This document shows positions 8,185 through 17,878 of a DNA stretch of 64,000 nt, piece by piece. Position 1 is the stretch's first letter. Each line of letters starts with the position of its first letter. The translations under genes were made by a program, and so were the position numbers. The notes beneath the pieces are model-generated. The model was given only the letters and a program-made list of their open reading frames with translations, did no database searches and was not told where the DNA came from. This DNA is from an uncultured Actinomycetes bacterium (GTDB taxonomy: Bacteria; Actinomycetota; Actinomycetes; Nanopelagicales; Nanopelagicaceae): contig CAILHY010000024.1 of assembly GCA_903834145.1 (NCBI GenBank), forward strand, positions 1 to 64,000. The letters run 5' to 3'.

Positions 8185-9518
8185 ACCTTTATCTCTGCCA
8201 AACGCGCCAATGATTCATGGCGCTCGAGTGCATGATCCACAATTCGTTGCGGGTAACCACCCGAGTAACCGTGAGCATCTAGCCACGGTTCATGAACGGC
8301 AACACCGCCTATATGCGCAAGTTCTGGCACATATTTGCGGACATAAGCGCCATCTTCATCAAAGCGTTTGCCTTGTTCAACGGGATTGAATATTCGATAG
8401 TACGGAGAGGCATCCGTTCCACATCCCGCAGTCCATTGCCATCCGTGTGAATTAGATGCAACATCATTGTCGATCAAGTACTTCATAAAGAAGTTAGCTC
8501 CGTGTTGCCATTCAAGGTGCAGATCCTTTACCAAAAAGGATGCAACAACCATTCGCGTCCGATTATGCATCCAACCTTCCTGCACAAGTTGTCGCATTGC
8601 GGCATCAACAAACGGGTATCCCGTTTTACCTGCACACCATGATTGAAACTTGTCACCGGGTTTGTCATAGCGCATATTTGCAAACCTCGGCGCGTAATAA
8701 TCGCGTGAAGTGTGAGGATTATGGTGAAGCACGTCCGCATAAAATTCACGCCAAGCAATTTCTTTGCGAAACACTTCATGCCCAGGTTCTGAACCAAGTC
8801 CTGCTAACAAAGTTCGTGGATGAATTTCGCCCCATCGCAAGTGTGGGCTCATCTTGCTTGTTCCATCAATTGCCGCAAGATTTCTTTGACTGTCATACTC
8901 ATCGAGTTCAGTTTCTTGAAAATGTTTCCACCTTTTAAGTGCGGCCTTCTCCCCTGCTGGCGGAAGCACCACGCCCTCCGGAATATCCCACTGCGGGAAA
9001 GCGCGCTCTGAATCTTTAATCTCTACTACGGCAATCTTCTTTGGGGCAGATACCGGTGCACGCCAACCATGCGTGACCCAAGCCTTAAAGAAAGGCGTGT
9101 ACACCTTGTATGGCGTGTCATCGCTTTTTCTCACTCGGCCAGGTGCGACCGCATAAGGACTTCCTGTTTTTGTAAGGACAATTCCTGATGCTTCAACTCG
9201 TGCATCGCGTGCAATTCCATAGGGGGCAAAGTCCGCTGATACATGAACTGAAGTGGTTCCGTATTCCTTCATGAGGCCTTGAAGTGCTTCTATTGGATCA
9301 CCCGCAATAACTTTCAAACGTCCTTTGAGCGACTCATCAAGGGCTCGAAGTGACGCTGCTAGGTAAGCGCGGCGATGATCTCCCGCACGATTGGCGATAT
9401 CCATATCCATAATGAAGACCGGAACAATCTCATCGGATTCGGCGTTGGCGGCCAAAAGCGCTGGGTTATCACCAAGTCGAAGATCTCTCCGAAACCAGAA
9501 GATTGCGCGCTCATTCAT
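8181..9518 (-). CDS. phr: Deoxyribodipyrimidine photolyase (class I)
   Basis: The protein has 445 residues. The N-terminal alpha/beta antenna domain starts FWFRRDLRLGDNPALL. The C-terminal FAD-binding domain contains EIAWREFYADVLHHNP, WMHNRTRMVVASFL, DLHLEWQHGANFFM and the signature DNDVASNSHGWQWTAGCGTD. These match class I photolyases of the photolyase/cryptochrome family, which use FADH and blue light to split UV-induced pyrimidine dimers. Length is normal. The adjacent plus-strand esterase starts 18 bases away, so the two share a very short divergent promoter region. Light-driven repair fits life in sunlit surface water. Confidence 0.93.
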   Translation of the reverse strand: MNERAIFWFRRDLRLGDNPALLAANAESDEIVPVFIMDMDIANRAGDHRRAYLAASLRALDESLKGRLKVIAGDPIEALQGLMKEYGTTSVHVSADFAPYGIARDARVEASGIVLTKTGSPYAVAPGRVRKSDDTPYKVYTPFFKAWVTHGWRAPVSAPKKIAVVEIKDSERAFPQWDIPEGVVLPPAGEKAALKRWKHFQETELDEYDSQRNLAAIDGTSKMSPHLRWGEIHPRTLLAGLGSEPGHEVFRKEIAWREFYADVLHHNPHTSRDYYAPRFANMRYDKPGDKFQSWCAGKTGYPFVDAAMRQLVQEGWMHNRTRMVVASFLVKDLHLEWQHGANFFMKYLIDNDVASNSHGWQWTAGCGTDASPYYRIFNPVEQGKRFDEDGAYVRKYVPELAHIGGVAVHEPWLDAHGYSGGYPQRIVDHALERHESLARLAEIKV

Positions 9519-9535
9519 GGCATGATTTAAGCATT

Positions 9536-10354
9536 ATGGAGAGAATAAATCGCTTTCAAATTCGTGGTGTGCCAGGCAAGGTCCAAACCCTTTCTTTCAA
9601 CGGTCGGCGAGTGGATTACTGGGCCCCTGAAGCAAAAACGGAGCACCTACTTATCGCCCATGATGGGCAGAATGTATTTGATCGTAGAACAGCCACGAGA
9701 ATGATGACCTGGAAGATGGCGCAGTCGGCAATAGATGTCAGTGAGAAACTAGGGCTCGTTCCGCCTGCAATCATCGGCGTATTTCATAGCCAGAGCGATG
9801 AAAATCCGTGGGGAAGATTTAAAGATCTCACGCCCGAAGATGTCTTCAAATCTGGCGTAAAACCAATAGGAGCCATAGATCCTGCTTTTTCCGTCGATCA
9901 TCTGGAGGGAAATAAATACCTCACGCAAATAACGGATGAGATTGCACCCGCTATTTGTTCTGAAATCGGACTCGATATTTCACTCCTCAATAAGGCCATC
10001 ATCGGGGCAAGCATGGGTGGCCTGGCCTCCTTATACGCCCTTGGGAAGCGCCCAGATTTCTTTACTACTGCTCTTGCTCTGTCAACACATTGGCCCATTG
10101 GCGAAAACCCTCTTCTGGATTCGCTCATTGGCGCTTTGCCGCAACCGGGCACACATAAAGTGTGGATGAGTCACGGTGACAAGGGGCTAGATGCGGCTTA
10201 TGCGCCTTTTCAAAAACATGCAGATGCGTTGATGATCGAAAAGGGTTGGCGCTTGCATCATGACTTTATGACCAGGACCTATGACCGATCAGGGCACAAC
10301 GAACGTTCATGGGCTAAATATTTAGACCAGCCTATGAAGTTTTGGCTAACGTAA
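9536..10354 (+). CDS. Esterase of the putative esterase/Fes family (alpha/beta hydrolase)
   Basis: The protein has 272 residues from the ATG at 9536 (MERINRFQIRG). An earlier in-frame ATG at 9503 lies inside the photolyase reading frame and adds no domain. AHDGQNVFD is the characteristic oxyanion-side motif of the enterochelin-esterase-like family, GASMGG is the nucleophile elbow, and RSGHNERSW near the C-terminus supplies the catalytic His. No signal peptide is seen, so it is probably cytoplasmic. The family includes feruloyl esterases, siderophore esterases and mycolyltransferases; the substrate is unknown. It overlaps the 3' end of the cytoplasmic amylase by nine bases, convergently. Confidence 0.82.
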   Translation: MERINRFQIRGVPGKVQTLSFNGRRVDYWAPEAKTEHLLIAHDGQNVFDRRTATRMMTWKMAQSAIDVSEKLGLVPPAIIGVFHSQSDENPWGRFKDLTPEDVFKSGVKPIGAIDPAFSVDHLEGNKYLTQITDEIAPAICSEIGLDISLLNKAIIGASMGGLASLYALGKRPDFFTTALALSTHWPIGENPLLDSLIGALPQPGTHKVWMSHGDKGLDAAYAPFQKHADALMIEKGWRLHHDFMTRTYDRSGHNERSWAKYLDQPMKFWLT

Positions 10355-12157
10355 TTTATATATTCCAACACCTGCCGTTGGAAAGTCAATCTTTGAGCCA
10401 GAAATAGCAGGACCATAGAGTGCTTTTGCACCTGCCATATTCGCCCCAAGATTTATCTGCTGTTCAGATCGCGATATTACAATAAGTAGTTTTTCCTTCT
10501 TGCTTTCGCGAATGTAGGCAACGTAATCTTCTTCAATCTGCACCCATTGCAATCCGCCATCAGATAGCGCATGTGACTTTCTGCGAATAGCAACTAACTT
10601 CTTTACTTCAGCCAGAAAGTCGTTATCCCACTGATTCTTATCATCCCAGTTGATCGTTCTACGTGCATCCTCACCCCATGCACCTTTCACACCAACTTCA
10701 TCGCCTGCGAATATGGATGGGACTCCTGGATAGGTCAACAAAATTCCCATGCCAGCAATGTGTCGCGCCGCATCATGTCCCACAACATTTCTAAAACGCG
10801 CAGTGTCGTGCGAATCCAAGAGCAACATGCTTGACACCAACGAACGCCACGGAATGCCTGCATTAAACTCAGCCATCGCTTTTGCCATGTCATTTCCGCC
10901 GAACGCCGGAATTGGGGTTGGTAGTCCAAAGAATCCGAATTGCACATCCGCATCGTGTTGAAGCCAGCCCCATATGGGGCGCATAAAACCGTTGTAATTC
11001 ATAGTTCCGTGCCAACCTGAGCCATCAAGATCAGCAGGGAAATTGTCGGCATTCTCGGCTACCAACCACGCATCAGGGTTGGTCTGGTCCATTGCCTTAC
11101 GTATTCCTTGCACCACGATTGAATTCAAGTTTTGATCCTTATAGACGCCAGTCATATTTCCCACGTCTATACGCCAACCTGACATCGAAAATGGTGGCAA
11201 CAACCACTTCTTCACAATCGATTTCTTGCCACTGTAGAGAAGGTCTTGAAGTTTCTTGGAAGAGAAATTCAGTTTGGGCAGTGAAGCCAAGCCCCACCAT
11301 CCTTCGTAACCATGCTTAATACTCTTGTCCCAGTAGAAGAATGCTCGCTCTTTTGATTTCTTATCTTTCAAAGCTTTCTTAATCCATGGATGACCGGCAC
11401 CACAATGATTGGTGGTTAGGTCTCCCATTAACTTGATACCCGATTTTTTTGCTGATCCGGCTAGTGCGATCATCGCCTTATCGCCACCTAGTAATGGATC
11501 TACATGATCAAAACTGCTCGCGTCATAGCGATGGGTAGAGGAGGCAGGAAAATACGGCGTGAAATAAATCCCACTGATTCCGAGCTCTTTGAGGTACGGC
11601 AACTTACTGCGTACGCCATCGAGATCTCCACCGAAAAATTCATGGCCCGTGCTCTTATCTCGTCCGTGTGGAACCTCATTCCAATCTCGGGCAACAAAAG
11701 TCTTAGGGATGAGGGATTTGTATTTCTCACTTGTTGCAAAACGATCCGGGAAGATCTGATAGAAAACAGCAGAACGAATCCATTCAGGGTTTGAGCGCCG
11801 GGCCAAAATCTGAAAATCCTGGGCACTTGTTACATCGTATGTGTGCACGCCTGCGCCGTTGAGCCAATTAAATGTGTCGCCAACCAGTAGTAGGAACCGA
11901 TAGGTTGTTTTGGTATTCATGATCTCTACTTTTACCGACCACCATGATTCACCGAGCTTCGATTCTGATTTCTGCATAGGAAAGAATCGAGGCTCTCCAT
12001 CATGATAAATTCGAAGGAGAGCTTCATTAATGACAAAGGAATCAGGCGCACGGAACTTCAGCATGATCGTCTCGCCAACTTTCGGTGCTGCGTTACTTAC
12101 ATAGAGCTCGCTTCCATCATGGTGCGGGTATTGAAACGGTTGCGTGAGTGAGCTCAT
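10346..12157 (-). CDS. Cytoplasmic GH13 alpha-glucosidase/neopullulanase-like enzyme
   Basis: The 603-residue protein begins with a beta-sandwich N-terminal domain (about 1-125) as in cyclomaltodextrinase/neopullulanase enzymes. A GH13 TIM barrel follows, with conserved regions MGDLTTNHCG, GWRIDVGNM (nucleophile Asp), WLVAENAD (acid/base Glu) and LLDSHDTARF, then a C-terminal beta domain. No signal peptide is present, so it would act on maltodextrins after import by the adjacent MalEFG system. The start at 12157 lies 41 bases inside the secreted amylase gene, yet AAAGGG about seven bases upstream and the good N-terminal domain support it. It is last in the operon and converges with the esterase. 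Confidence 0.9.
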   Translation of the reverse strand: MSSLTQPFQYPHHDGSELYVSNAAPKVGETIMLKFRAPDSFVINEALLRIYHDGEPRFFPMQKSESKLGESWWSVKVEIMNTKTTYRFLLLVGDTFNWLNGAGVHTYDVTSAQDFQILARRSNPEWIRSAVFYQIFPDRFATSEKYKSLIPKTFVARDWNEVPHGRDKSTGHEFFGGDLDGVRSKLPYLKELGISGIYFTPYFPASSTHRYDASSFDHVDPLLGGDKAMIALAGSAKKSGIKLMGDLTTNHCGAGHPWIKKALKDKKSKERAFFYWDKSIKHGYEGWWGLASLPKLNFSSKKLQDLLYSGKKSIVKKWLLPPFSMSGWRIDVGNMTGVYKDQNLNSIVVQGIRKAMDQTNPDAWLVAENADNFPADLDGSGWHGTMNYNGFMRPIWGWLQHDADVQFGFFGLPTPIPAFGGNDMAKAMAEFNAGIPWRSLVSSMLLLDSHDTARFRNVVGHDAARHIAGMGILLTYPGVPSIFAGDEVGVKGAWGEDARRTINWDDKNQWDNDFLAEVKKLVAIRRKSHALSDGGLQWVQIEEDYVAYIRESKKEKLLIVISRSEQQINLGANMAGAKALYGPAISGSKIDFPTAGVGIYKLR

Positions 12158-14066
12158 ACGTTTTCCCTTTCGAATTCATTGCCGTTGCTCGAACTTCTAC
12201 GATTTGACCTGGGAAATCTATTGGATCCAGGTAGACGCGATAAGGCGCGTTTGAATCAACACCCAATGGCACCCAAGTCGGATTGCTTGCAGTTCTTGCT
12301 TCAAAAGTTACCTTCGCCATGTCGTTTGTGGTGACGCCGGCTTCCACTTGATAAAACCCGGTTAGATCATCTTGAGTAATCGATATTTTGCCAGGCTTCA
12401 AGTCGGTCATATCTATTGCCTTGTTCGCCTTCAAAACCACGGTCGAAAGAGGCGGAACTGTGATCGTAATCTTTTGGCCACTGATGCTTTGACTTGGTTT
12501 ACCCAAGATAACCTTCCAACCTCCTTGGGATGTGGCGGTAGAAATTACCGCCCTTTGTGTAGTCGCAGAGTTGTTAAATGCGACGACATATTCACGATTG
12601 GTTTGTTCGTCCTTCTTCGAGATCACAAAGAGAGAACCCTTCGAATAACGTACCTGCATTGGTCCGTTGGCCAATGCAGGATTCGAAGCACGTAAAGCGG
12701 CTAACAAAACTAAATACTTCGCGATTGGATTGTTCGCCGTGGCAGAAAATGAATTTCCATTTCCAATCGGCTTAGCACCGATGCGCAGTTCGGTTTTCCA
12801 ATCTGGAATTTTCGTAGAAAACATGTCCTGGCGCGCCATCTGATCGCTTCCGCCATTTGTTCCGGTCATACCTACTTCATCACCATAATAGACAGTCGGA
12901 ATTCCTCGTGAGAAATACATCAGCGCATGAGCAAGTTCGTCACGGCTGAGTAACTCAGATGGAGTCAGCATCTTCTTTGTATTTAAGATAAACCCAACTC
13001 TGCCCATATCGTGATTTCCAAGGAATGTAACAAGATTGCTGGCCGAGGAAGAAGCACTGGTGTAGTAGTCATCATTCAAGAAGAACTCAGCCAAGCTTGA
13101 TGAATTACTCAACCCTGATGCAAAGTCAGTGGCATTTGCTTGAAACGGAAAGTCCAGAACGGTCTGTATCTTGTTCTCTCGAACGTACAACATCAAATTG
13201 AATGCATTTGCCTCCGAAACCTCACCGAATATCGTGAAGTTCGAAATGCCAGCCTTCTTCGCAGTTTGCATAATGAGCGGTTGCCAATGCTTAAAAAATT
13301 CCGTGTCAACGTGTTTAGCAGTATCTACTCGGAAACCAGAGAAGCCATATTTCTTAATCCACTGACCGTAAACATCAGCCCACCCTTTGTATACAACCGG
13401 TTTTTCCGTGGCTAAGTCATCAAGCCCGTAGAAATCACCCAAAGTTGTACAATCACCATCACCTCGGCAATGGCTTATATCGCCAACGTTGTGATAATTG
13501 GATAGATCATTGAGCCAACTTGGATTTTTCAATTTTGCCCAGGCGTTAGGGATATAGGCATCGTTCCCGTTGTACAGGATGACGTCAGCGGTGTGGTTGG
13601 TGACGATGTCCAAAATCAATTTAAGTTTCAATTTTTTCGCGCAAGCAGAAAATGCGACGAGATCCGAATCCGTTCCCAGATGAGGATCAACGTGTAGAAA
13701 ATCCACACCCCAGTACCCGTGATATCCCGCAGATACAACTGTTGGTTCGGATTGCCGCACCAAAGGAGTCACCCAAACCGCAGTGAATCCCAATGCCTTT
13801 ATCCGCGCCAAGCCATCATCACCGGAGGTACAGGTGCCGGTTAGCCCTTTGAGGTCTCCGCCATGATAAAAAGCAGTATCTGTTGGATCGTAACCTTCGA
13901 GTTTATCGTTTGTTTTGTTGCCATCTTTGTACCGATCGGGCATTACGAAATAGATGAGATCTTTAGAGAGCCCAACCTGAGTCGATACAGGCGTCGCTGC
14001 CGAAGCAAAACTCGTTATTAAAGCAAAAGATGCCAGGAGGGCAACGAAACCAACTTTGCGCTTCAA
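12117..14066 (-). CDS. Secreted GH13 alpha-amylase
   Basis: The 649-residue protein opens with MKRKVGFVALLASFALITSF and ASA, a Sec signal peptide. The GH13 barrel carries DIVTNHTADV, GFRVDTAKHV (nucleophile Asp), FGEVSEANAF (acid/base Glu) and FLGNHDMGRV, with the full set of catalytic residues. A domain C beta-sandwich follows, and then about 100 residues (TQDDLTGFYQVEAGVT, VEVRATAMNSKG) that look like a fibronectin/Ig-like module. It should cleave starch or glycogen outside the membrane and release maltodextrins for the binding protein encoded upstream. It begins one base after malG, so it is part of the same operon, and it overlaps the downstream amylase gene. Confidence 0.93.
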   Translation of the reverse strand: MKRKVGFVALLASFALITSFASAATPVSTQVGLSKDLIYFVMPDRYKDGNKTNDKLEGYDPTDTAFYHGGDLKGLTGTCTSGDDGLARIKALGFTAVWVTPLVRQSEPTVVSAGYHGYWGVDFLHVDPHLGTDSDLVAFSACAKKLKLKLILDIVTNHTADVILYNGNDAYIPNAWAKLKNPSWLNDLSNYHNVGDISHCRGDGDCTTLGDFYGLDDLATEKPVVYKGWADVYGQWIKKYGFSGFRVDTAKHVDTEFFKHWQPLIMQTAKKAGISNFTIFGEVSEANAFNLMLYVRENKIQTVLDFPFQANATDFASGLSNSSSLAEFFLNDDYYTSASSSASNLVTFLGNHDMGRVGFILNTKKMLTPSELLSRDELAHALMYFSRGIPTVYYGDEVGMTGTNGGSDQMARQDMFSTKIPDWKTELRIGAKPIGNGNSFSATANNPIAKYLVLLAALRASNPALANGPMQVRYSKGSLFVISKKDEQTNREYVVAFNNSATTQRAVISTATSQGGWKVILGKPSQSISGQKITITVPPLSTVVLKANKAIDMTDLKPGKISITQDDLTGFYQVEAGVTTNDMAKVTFEARTASNPTWVPLGVDSNAPYRVYLDPIDFPGQIVEVRATAMNSKGKTYELTHATVSIPAP

Positions 14067-14067
14067 G

Positions 14068-14919
14068 TTAACCCTTAACCGAACCTGCCGTTAATCCATT
14101 CACAATATATTTTTGTAGGGATAAGAAGATAATCACGATTGGAATCGAGGCAAGAATAGATCCCGCAGCAAATGGTCCCCAGTTTTGTGAGTATTGACCG
14201 CCGATGAATTGTTGAAGTCCAACAGCCACTGTGCGGCCGTTCATCTCCACCAAGAAGAGACGAGCCAAAATAAATTCGTTGAAAGTGCCAATAAAGCTGA
14301 GCAAGCAAACAACTGCAAGGACTGGAGATGCAAGCGGAATAAAGATAAGCCAATATGTTTGAACGGCGCTTGCTCCATCAATCTTGGCAGCTTCATCTAG
14401 CTCGGCGGGGATTGAATCTACGAAACCTTTGAGTAACCAAATATTGACACCCATCGAACCGCCGAGATACACCAAAATCAATCCCGTTTGACTTCCTAAA
14501 CCGATGGATGGAGCAAACTTGTAAACGCGCTCCATAATGACATAAACCGCGGATAGCGCCAAAATCGCTGGGAACATCTGTACTAAGAGAAGTAACTGGA
14601 TTCCAAATTTCTTACCCTTGAATTTCAATCGGCTGAACGCAAAAGCCGATGCTGCGCCGATTACTACGGAAGAAATTGCAACGGTCGTAGAAATAACTAA
14701 TGAATTCTGAACCCAATGCAAATATGGAATCTTTGGTGAGCTAAATAGGTACTTAAAGTTATTGAAGGAAATTTCAGTCGGCACAAAAGAAGTGAGATGA
14801 AGACTTCCACCAGTGCTTAAAGATGAAAGAACGACAAGATAGAGAGGGAAAAGCGAAAATAGGCAAATTGATATTGCAAGCGCATGACGCCAAAGATTTT
14901 CTCTAACCCAGCTGTTCAT
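14068..14919 (-). CDS. malG: Maltodextrin ABC transporter permease MalG
   Basis: This 283-residue inner-membrane permease has about six hydrophobic helices. The ABC-coupling EAA loop reads ELDEAAKIDGASAVQTYWLI and then IPLASPVLA, and the C-terminus GLTAGSVKG is typical of MalG proteins. It would pair with MalF to carry maltodextrins delivered by MalE. Its start overlaps the malF stop by four bases (ATGA), indicating translational coupling. No ATPase (MalK/MsmK) gene is next to this operon; in actinobacteria a shared MsmK-type ATPase encoded elsewhere often serves such permeases. Confidence 0.92.
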   Translation of the reverse strand: MNSWVRENLWRHALAISICLFSLFPLYLVVLSSLSTGGSLHLTSFVPTEISFNNFKYLFSSPKIPYLHWVQNSLVISTTVAISSVVIGAASAFAFSRLKFKGKKFGIQLLLLVQMFPAILALSAVYVIMERVYKFAPSIGLGSQTGLILVYLGGSMGVNIWLLKGFVDSIPAELDEAAKIDGASAVQTYWLIFIPLASPVLAVVCLLSFIGTFNEFILARLFLVEMNGRTVAVGLQQFIGGQYSQNWGPFAAGSILASIPIVIIFLSLQKYIVNGLTAGSVKG

Positions 14920-16454
14920 CCGAAGGTCTCCAAAACTTTAGATTTCTTTAGCCCGTACATTGAGATCGATGCAACCAGGACGAAAATAAGAACTGAGATC
15001 GCACTTGCAAGTCCGAAGTCTTGGGTGTTATTTCCGAAAGCAATTTGATAGGTATAACTAATTAAAATATCTGTAGCTCCGGCAATTTGACCATCCAAGG
15101 TCTCTCTTGGTCCGCCACCTGTTAGCAGGTAAATCAAGTTAAAGTTATTGAAATTAAAGGCAAATGAAGCAATAAGCAGCGGTGACAGAATCTGAAGCAA
15201 TAAAGGTAGCGTGATCTTTCTAAAGATTTGCCGCGGATTGGCTCCATCAATTGCCGCCGCTTCTTGAAGTTCTGTCGGGATCGCTTGTAATGATCCTGAG
15301 CAGATCAAATAAAAGTAAGGGAATCCGAGCCACAAGTTAACGAGCAGCACGGCACCACGCGCATAGTTGGCATCAGAGAACCAGGCGATATGTGTGTGCA
15401 AAATATTATTGATCGCCCCAAATTCGGTATCAAACATACCTGCCCAGATCAAAATACTCATCACGCTAGGCATGGCGTAGGGCAAAATCAAAATTGAACG
15501 ATAAATGCGTCGGCCGCGGAGTTTTCGATTCAGCGCAAGTGCCAAAAGTAGCCCAAGGGCAAATGTTGAGAGCACTGACATGCCAGCGAAAATCACGGTC
15601 CAAATGAAAACTTTGATGAGAGGTGTTCGCACCTTTGGATCAGTAATCAACTTGGTGTAATTCTCAAACCAAATAGGTGCGCGCCACCCTGGCGTAAGCA
15701 TCTCATCAGGTGCGCCAACTTTTGCCCAGTTACCTCGACCGTTATCTTTGTAAATGGCACCCGTAACTACATTCCTAATAGTTTTATCAGCTGCGTTGTA
15801 GGACAAGGATTGTTGGAATACTGCACCAACATTTTGGCCTTCAATGGCAATGTAATACTTTCCCATGTACTTGTAATTAATCTTTGAGTACGCATCGCTC
15901 TTTGACAGGGCATCTGCAGATAGCAGAGTAAATCCTTGGGCACCCGTTGCCACTTTATCCGCATTCAAAGTCAGGGCATCGATGGGCACTTCAGTTCGTG
16001 AGGTTTGGGTCGAAATAAAGTACTTGTTATTGACTATGTCAGAGACCAGGATTGCATCTTCTCCTGATGTTGTTTTACCAATATTTATATCAAATGTTGT
16101 ACCGGCGGCATCTGGTTCGGCTCCAAGGGCTAGAACTTGCGCCGTTGACTCATCTTTGCCCAGGATATTTCCTGTTTGATAATGATAGGTCGACATGGAA
16201 AGAGTAAAGATGATTGGGGCAATAACGAACGCAATAAAAAAGAGAATTCCTGGTACGAAGAATTTAAGAGGAATCGAAAACTTTGTGAGATAAGTGAAGT
16301 TAAGAGCAATAATTGCGAAAAGGATAAATGAACCGATTGCATATTCTTTTTGTACAAAAGCATGTTCTGTAAGAAGGGACAATATTGCGGTGACCATAGC
16401 CAAGATAAAGATCTTGCCCATTAGTGCAACGTTGCCGCGCATAAATCCGCTCAC
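14916..16454 (-). CDS. malF: Maltodextrin ABC transporter permease MalF
   Basis: The 512-residue permease has the architecture of enterobacterial MalF. Three N-terminal helices are followed by a soluble loop of about 180 residues (about 95-280), which is the extracytoplasmic P2 domain that in E. coli touches MalE. Five more helices carry the EAA loop ELQEAAAIDGANPRQIFRKI. The GTG start at 16454 has AAGGAG ten bases upstream. It lies 113 bases downstream of malE, with a strong hairpin between, and overlaps malG by four bases. Many actinobacterial MalF proteins lack the large P2 domain, so its presence is notable. Confidence 0.92.
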   Translation of the reverse strand: MSGFMRGNVALMGKIFILAMVTAILSLLTEHAFVQKEYAIGSFILFAIIALNFTYLTKFSIPLKFFVPGILFFIAFVIAPIIFTLSMSTYHYQTGNILGKDESTAQVLALGAEPDAAGTTFDINIGKTTSGEDAILVSDIVNNKYFISTQTSRTEVPIDALTLNADKVATGAQGFTLLSADALSKSDAYSKINYKYMGKYYIAIEGQNVGAVFQQSLSYNAADKTIRNVVTGAIYKDNGRGNWAKVGAPDEMLTPGWRAPIWFENYTKLITDPKVRTPLIKVFIWTVIFAGMSVLSTFALGLLLALALNRKLRGRRIYRSILILPYAMPSVMSILIWAGMFDTEFGAINNILHTHIAWFSDANYARGAVLLVNLWLGFPYFYLICSGSLQAIPTELQEAAAIDGANPRQIFRKITLPLLLQILSPLLIASFAFNFNNFNLIYLLTGGGPRETLDGQIAGATDILISYTYQIAFGNNTQDFGLASAISVLIFVLVASISMYGLKKSKVLETFG

Positions 16455-16512
16455 TAGATAACCGCTCCTTCTAAACTACACAAGACTTCAGGGGCTTTAT
16501 GTGAAAATAGTA

Positions 16513-16542
16513 GCGTGGGCGGGAAATCTCTCCCGCCCACGC
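16513..16542 (-). repeat. Strong intergenic stem-loop between malE and malF
   Basis: GCGTGGGCGGGA pairs perfectly with TCCCGCCCACGC (12 bp, mostly G-C) around a six-base loop. On the minus strand it follows malE and is followed by TACTATTTTC, only a weak T-run. It may act as a partial terminator or mRNA stabiliser that raises MalE over the membrane subunits. Confidence 0.75.
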
Positions 16543-16567
16543 CGCTCAACTATTTAGTCTGTTCGAC

Positions 16568-17830
16568 TTAGAGATCAGCCTTACCAACTGCAACGTTCTT
16601 CTTCCATATTGCAGCAAGCTTTTTGCCTTCTACAACTGGATCCTTGCCATTGACCAATACTGCAGTCCAGTATCCGCCTGAAGAATCCCAGTAGCTAGCG
16701 CCACCGGCATTGCTGCCAAGGAATGCGCCGATTTGTGGAATACCAGCAAGAGTTGCTGCATTAGCCATGTTCTTCTGTGCATCTGAAACTGATGCGCTTG
16801 CTTGTGCATCTAAGTTTGCAGGTGGGCGAAGTTCAATCGCTTCGTAAGCAATTTGACCAGCAGCAGATGCGAAGTAGTTAGTAAGAAGTGACTTCGCTGC
16901 AACTGCTACGCCGTGCTTGTCTGCGTAGGTTGTAAGGAATGCGCCGTTTACGCTACCGAACATGTGGCCGTATGTACCAGCTACTACGCCAGGTACTGGC
17001 ATGAAGTTCATTGTGAAGCCTAGTTTTTCGTAGGTCTTCCACTCCCAGTTACCGATTGTTGCGTATGGAACTAGGCCAGCCTTGAAGTTATCTGCACAAC
17101 CTGTGTCAGTTGCTGGATAGAAACCATTGCTCTTGCCATTGGCATCAAGCAAATACTTCTTTACGTTATTGCCGAATGTTGTTCCGTTGAAGCCCTTGTA
17201 GACATCTGGAACACCCTTTGCGCGCATGAAGTATGGATCGGCGCCAAGTGCTGAAAGGCCTGAAAGACCGCCCCATGCCATTCCGCCACCAGTGATGCAA
17301 AGACCAGCTTTTAGGCCTTTAGAGACTTTGTTAGCCTTGTAGAAATCAACCATGTCGCCGTAAGTCTTTGGCGCAGTTGTAACAAGCTTGGTGTTGTACA
17401 CCATTGCTACGTTGTTGATGTCAACAGGTACTCCGTAGAGCTTTCCTTGGTAGGAAAGGTCGAAGAAGTTAGTTGCTGCAAACTTTGACTTTTGTGTAGC
17501 AGTTAAGGTTACAGGCGCAAGCTTTCCGCTCTTAGCCATCTTTGTAACCCAGTCATTTCCACCAACGAAAATATCTGGACCGGTTGTGCCCGTTACTTTA
17601 TCCAAGGCTGCACCAAGTGCATCGTAACTTGAGAAAGTTACAACCTTGATTGTGCTACCAGGAACCACATTTGGGTGATCAGCAAAAAGAGTAGTCAGAT
17701 GGGGTCCGCGTGTTTCGTCCGCCCAGATAAGAATTTCACTTGCAGCGTGCGCGGCAGGAACCACGGTTGCTGATATTGCGAGAGCGGCGCTGGCAATTAC
17801 GCCAAGCAGGCCGAGACGCTTACGATTCAT
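16568..17830 (-). CDS. malE: Maltodextrin-binding protein MalE
   Basis: This 420-residue extracellular solute-binding protein is family 1 type. MNRKRLGLLGVIASAALAIS leads to VPAAHAAS, a Sec signal with an AxA site and no lipobox Cys, so the mature protein may be free or surface-held. After cleavage it reads EILIWADETRGPHL, and the mature part has GPDIFVGGNDWVTKMAKSGK and YGVPVDINNVAMVYN, which are typical of maltose/maltodextrin-binding proteins. The start at 17830 is chosen because GGAGG sits six bases upstream; that GGAGG is inside a longer in-frame extension beginning at 17842. First gene of the maltodextrin operon. Confidence 0.93.
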   Translation of the reverse strand: MNRKRLGLLGVIASAALAISATVVPAAHAASEILIWADETRGPHLTTLFADHPNVVPGSTIKVVTFSSYDALGAALDKVTGTTGPDIFVGGNDWVTKMAKSGKLAPVTLTATQKSKFAATNFFDLSYQGKLYGVPVDINNVAMVYNTKLVTTAPKTYGDMVDFYKANKVSKGLKAGLCITGGGMAWGGLSGLSALGADPYFMRAKGVPDVYKGFNGTTFGNNVKKYLLDANGKSNGFYPATDTGCADNFKAGLVPYATIGNWEWKTYEKLGFTMNFMPVPGVVAGTYGHMFGSVNGAFLTTYADKHGVAVAAKSLLTNYFASAAGQIAYEAIELRPPANLDAQASASVSDAQKNMANAATLAGIPQIGAFLGSNAGGASYWDSSGGYWTAVLVNGKDPVVEGKKLAAIWKKNVAVGKADL

Positions 17831-17878
17831 TAAATCCTCCATGGATTGAATTGCTGCACGAGGGGTGTCAGCAGGCTC

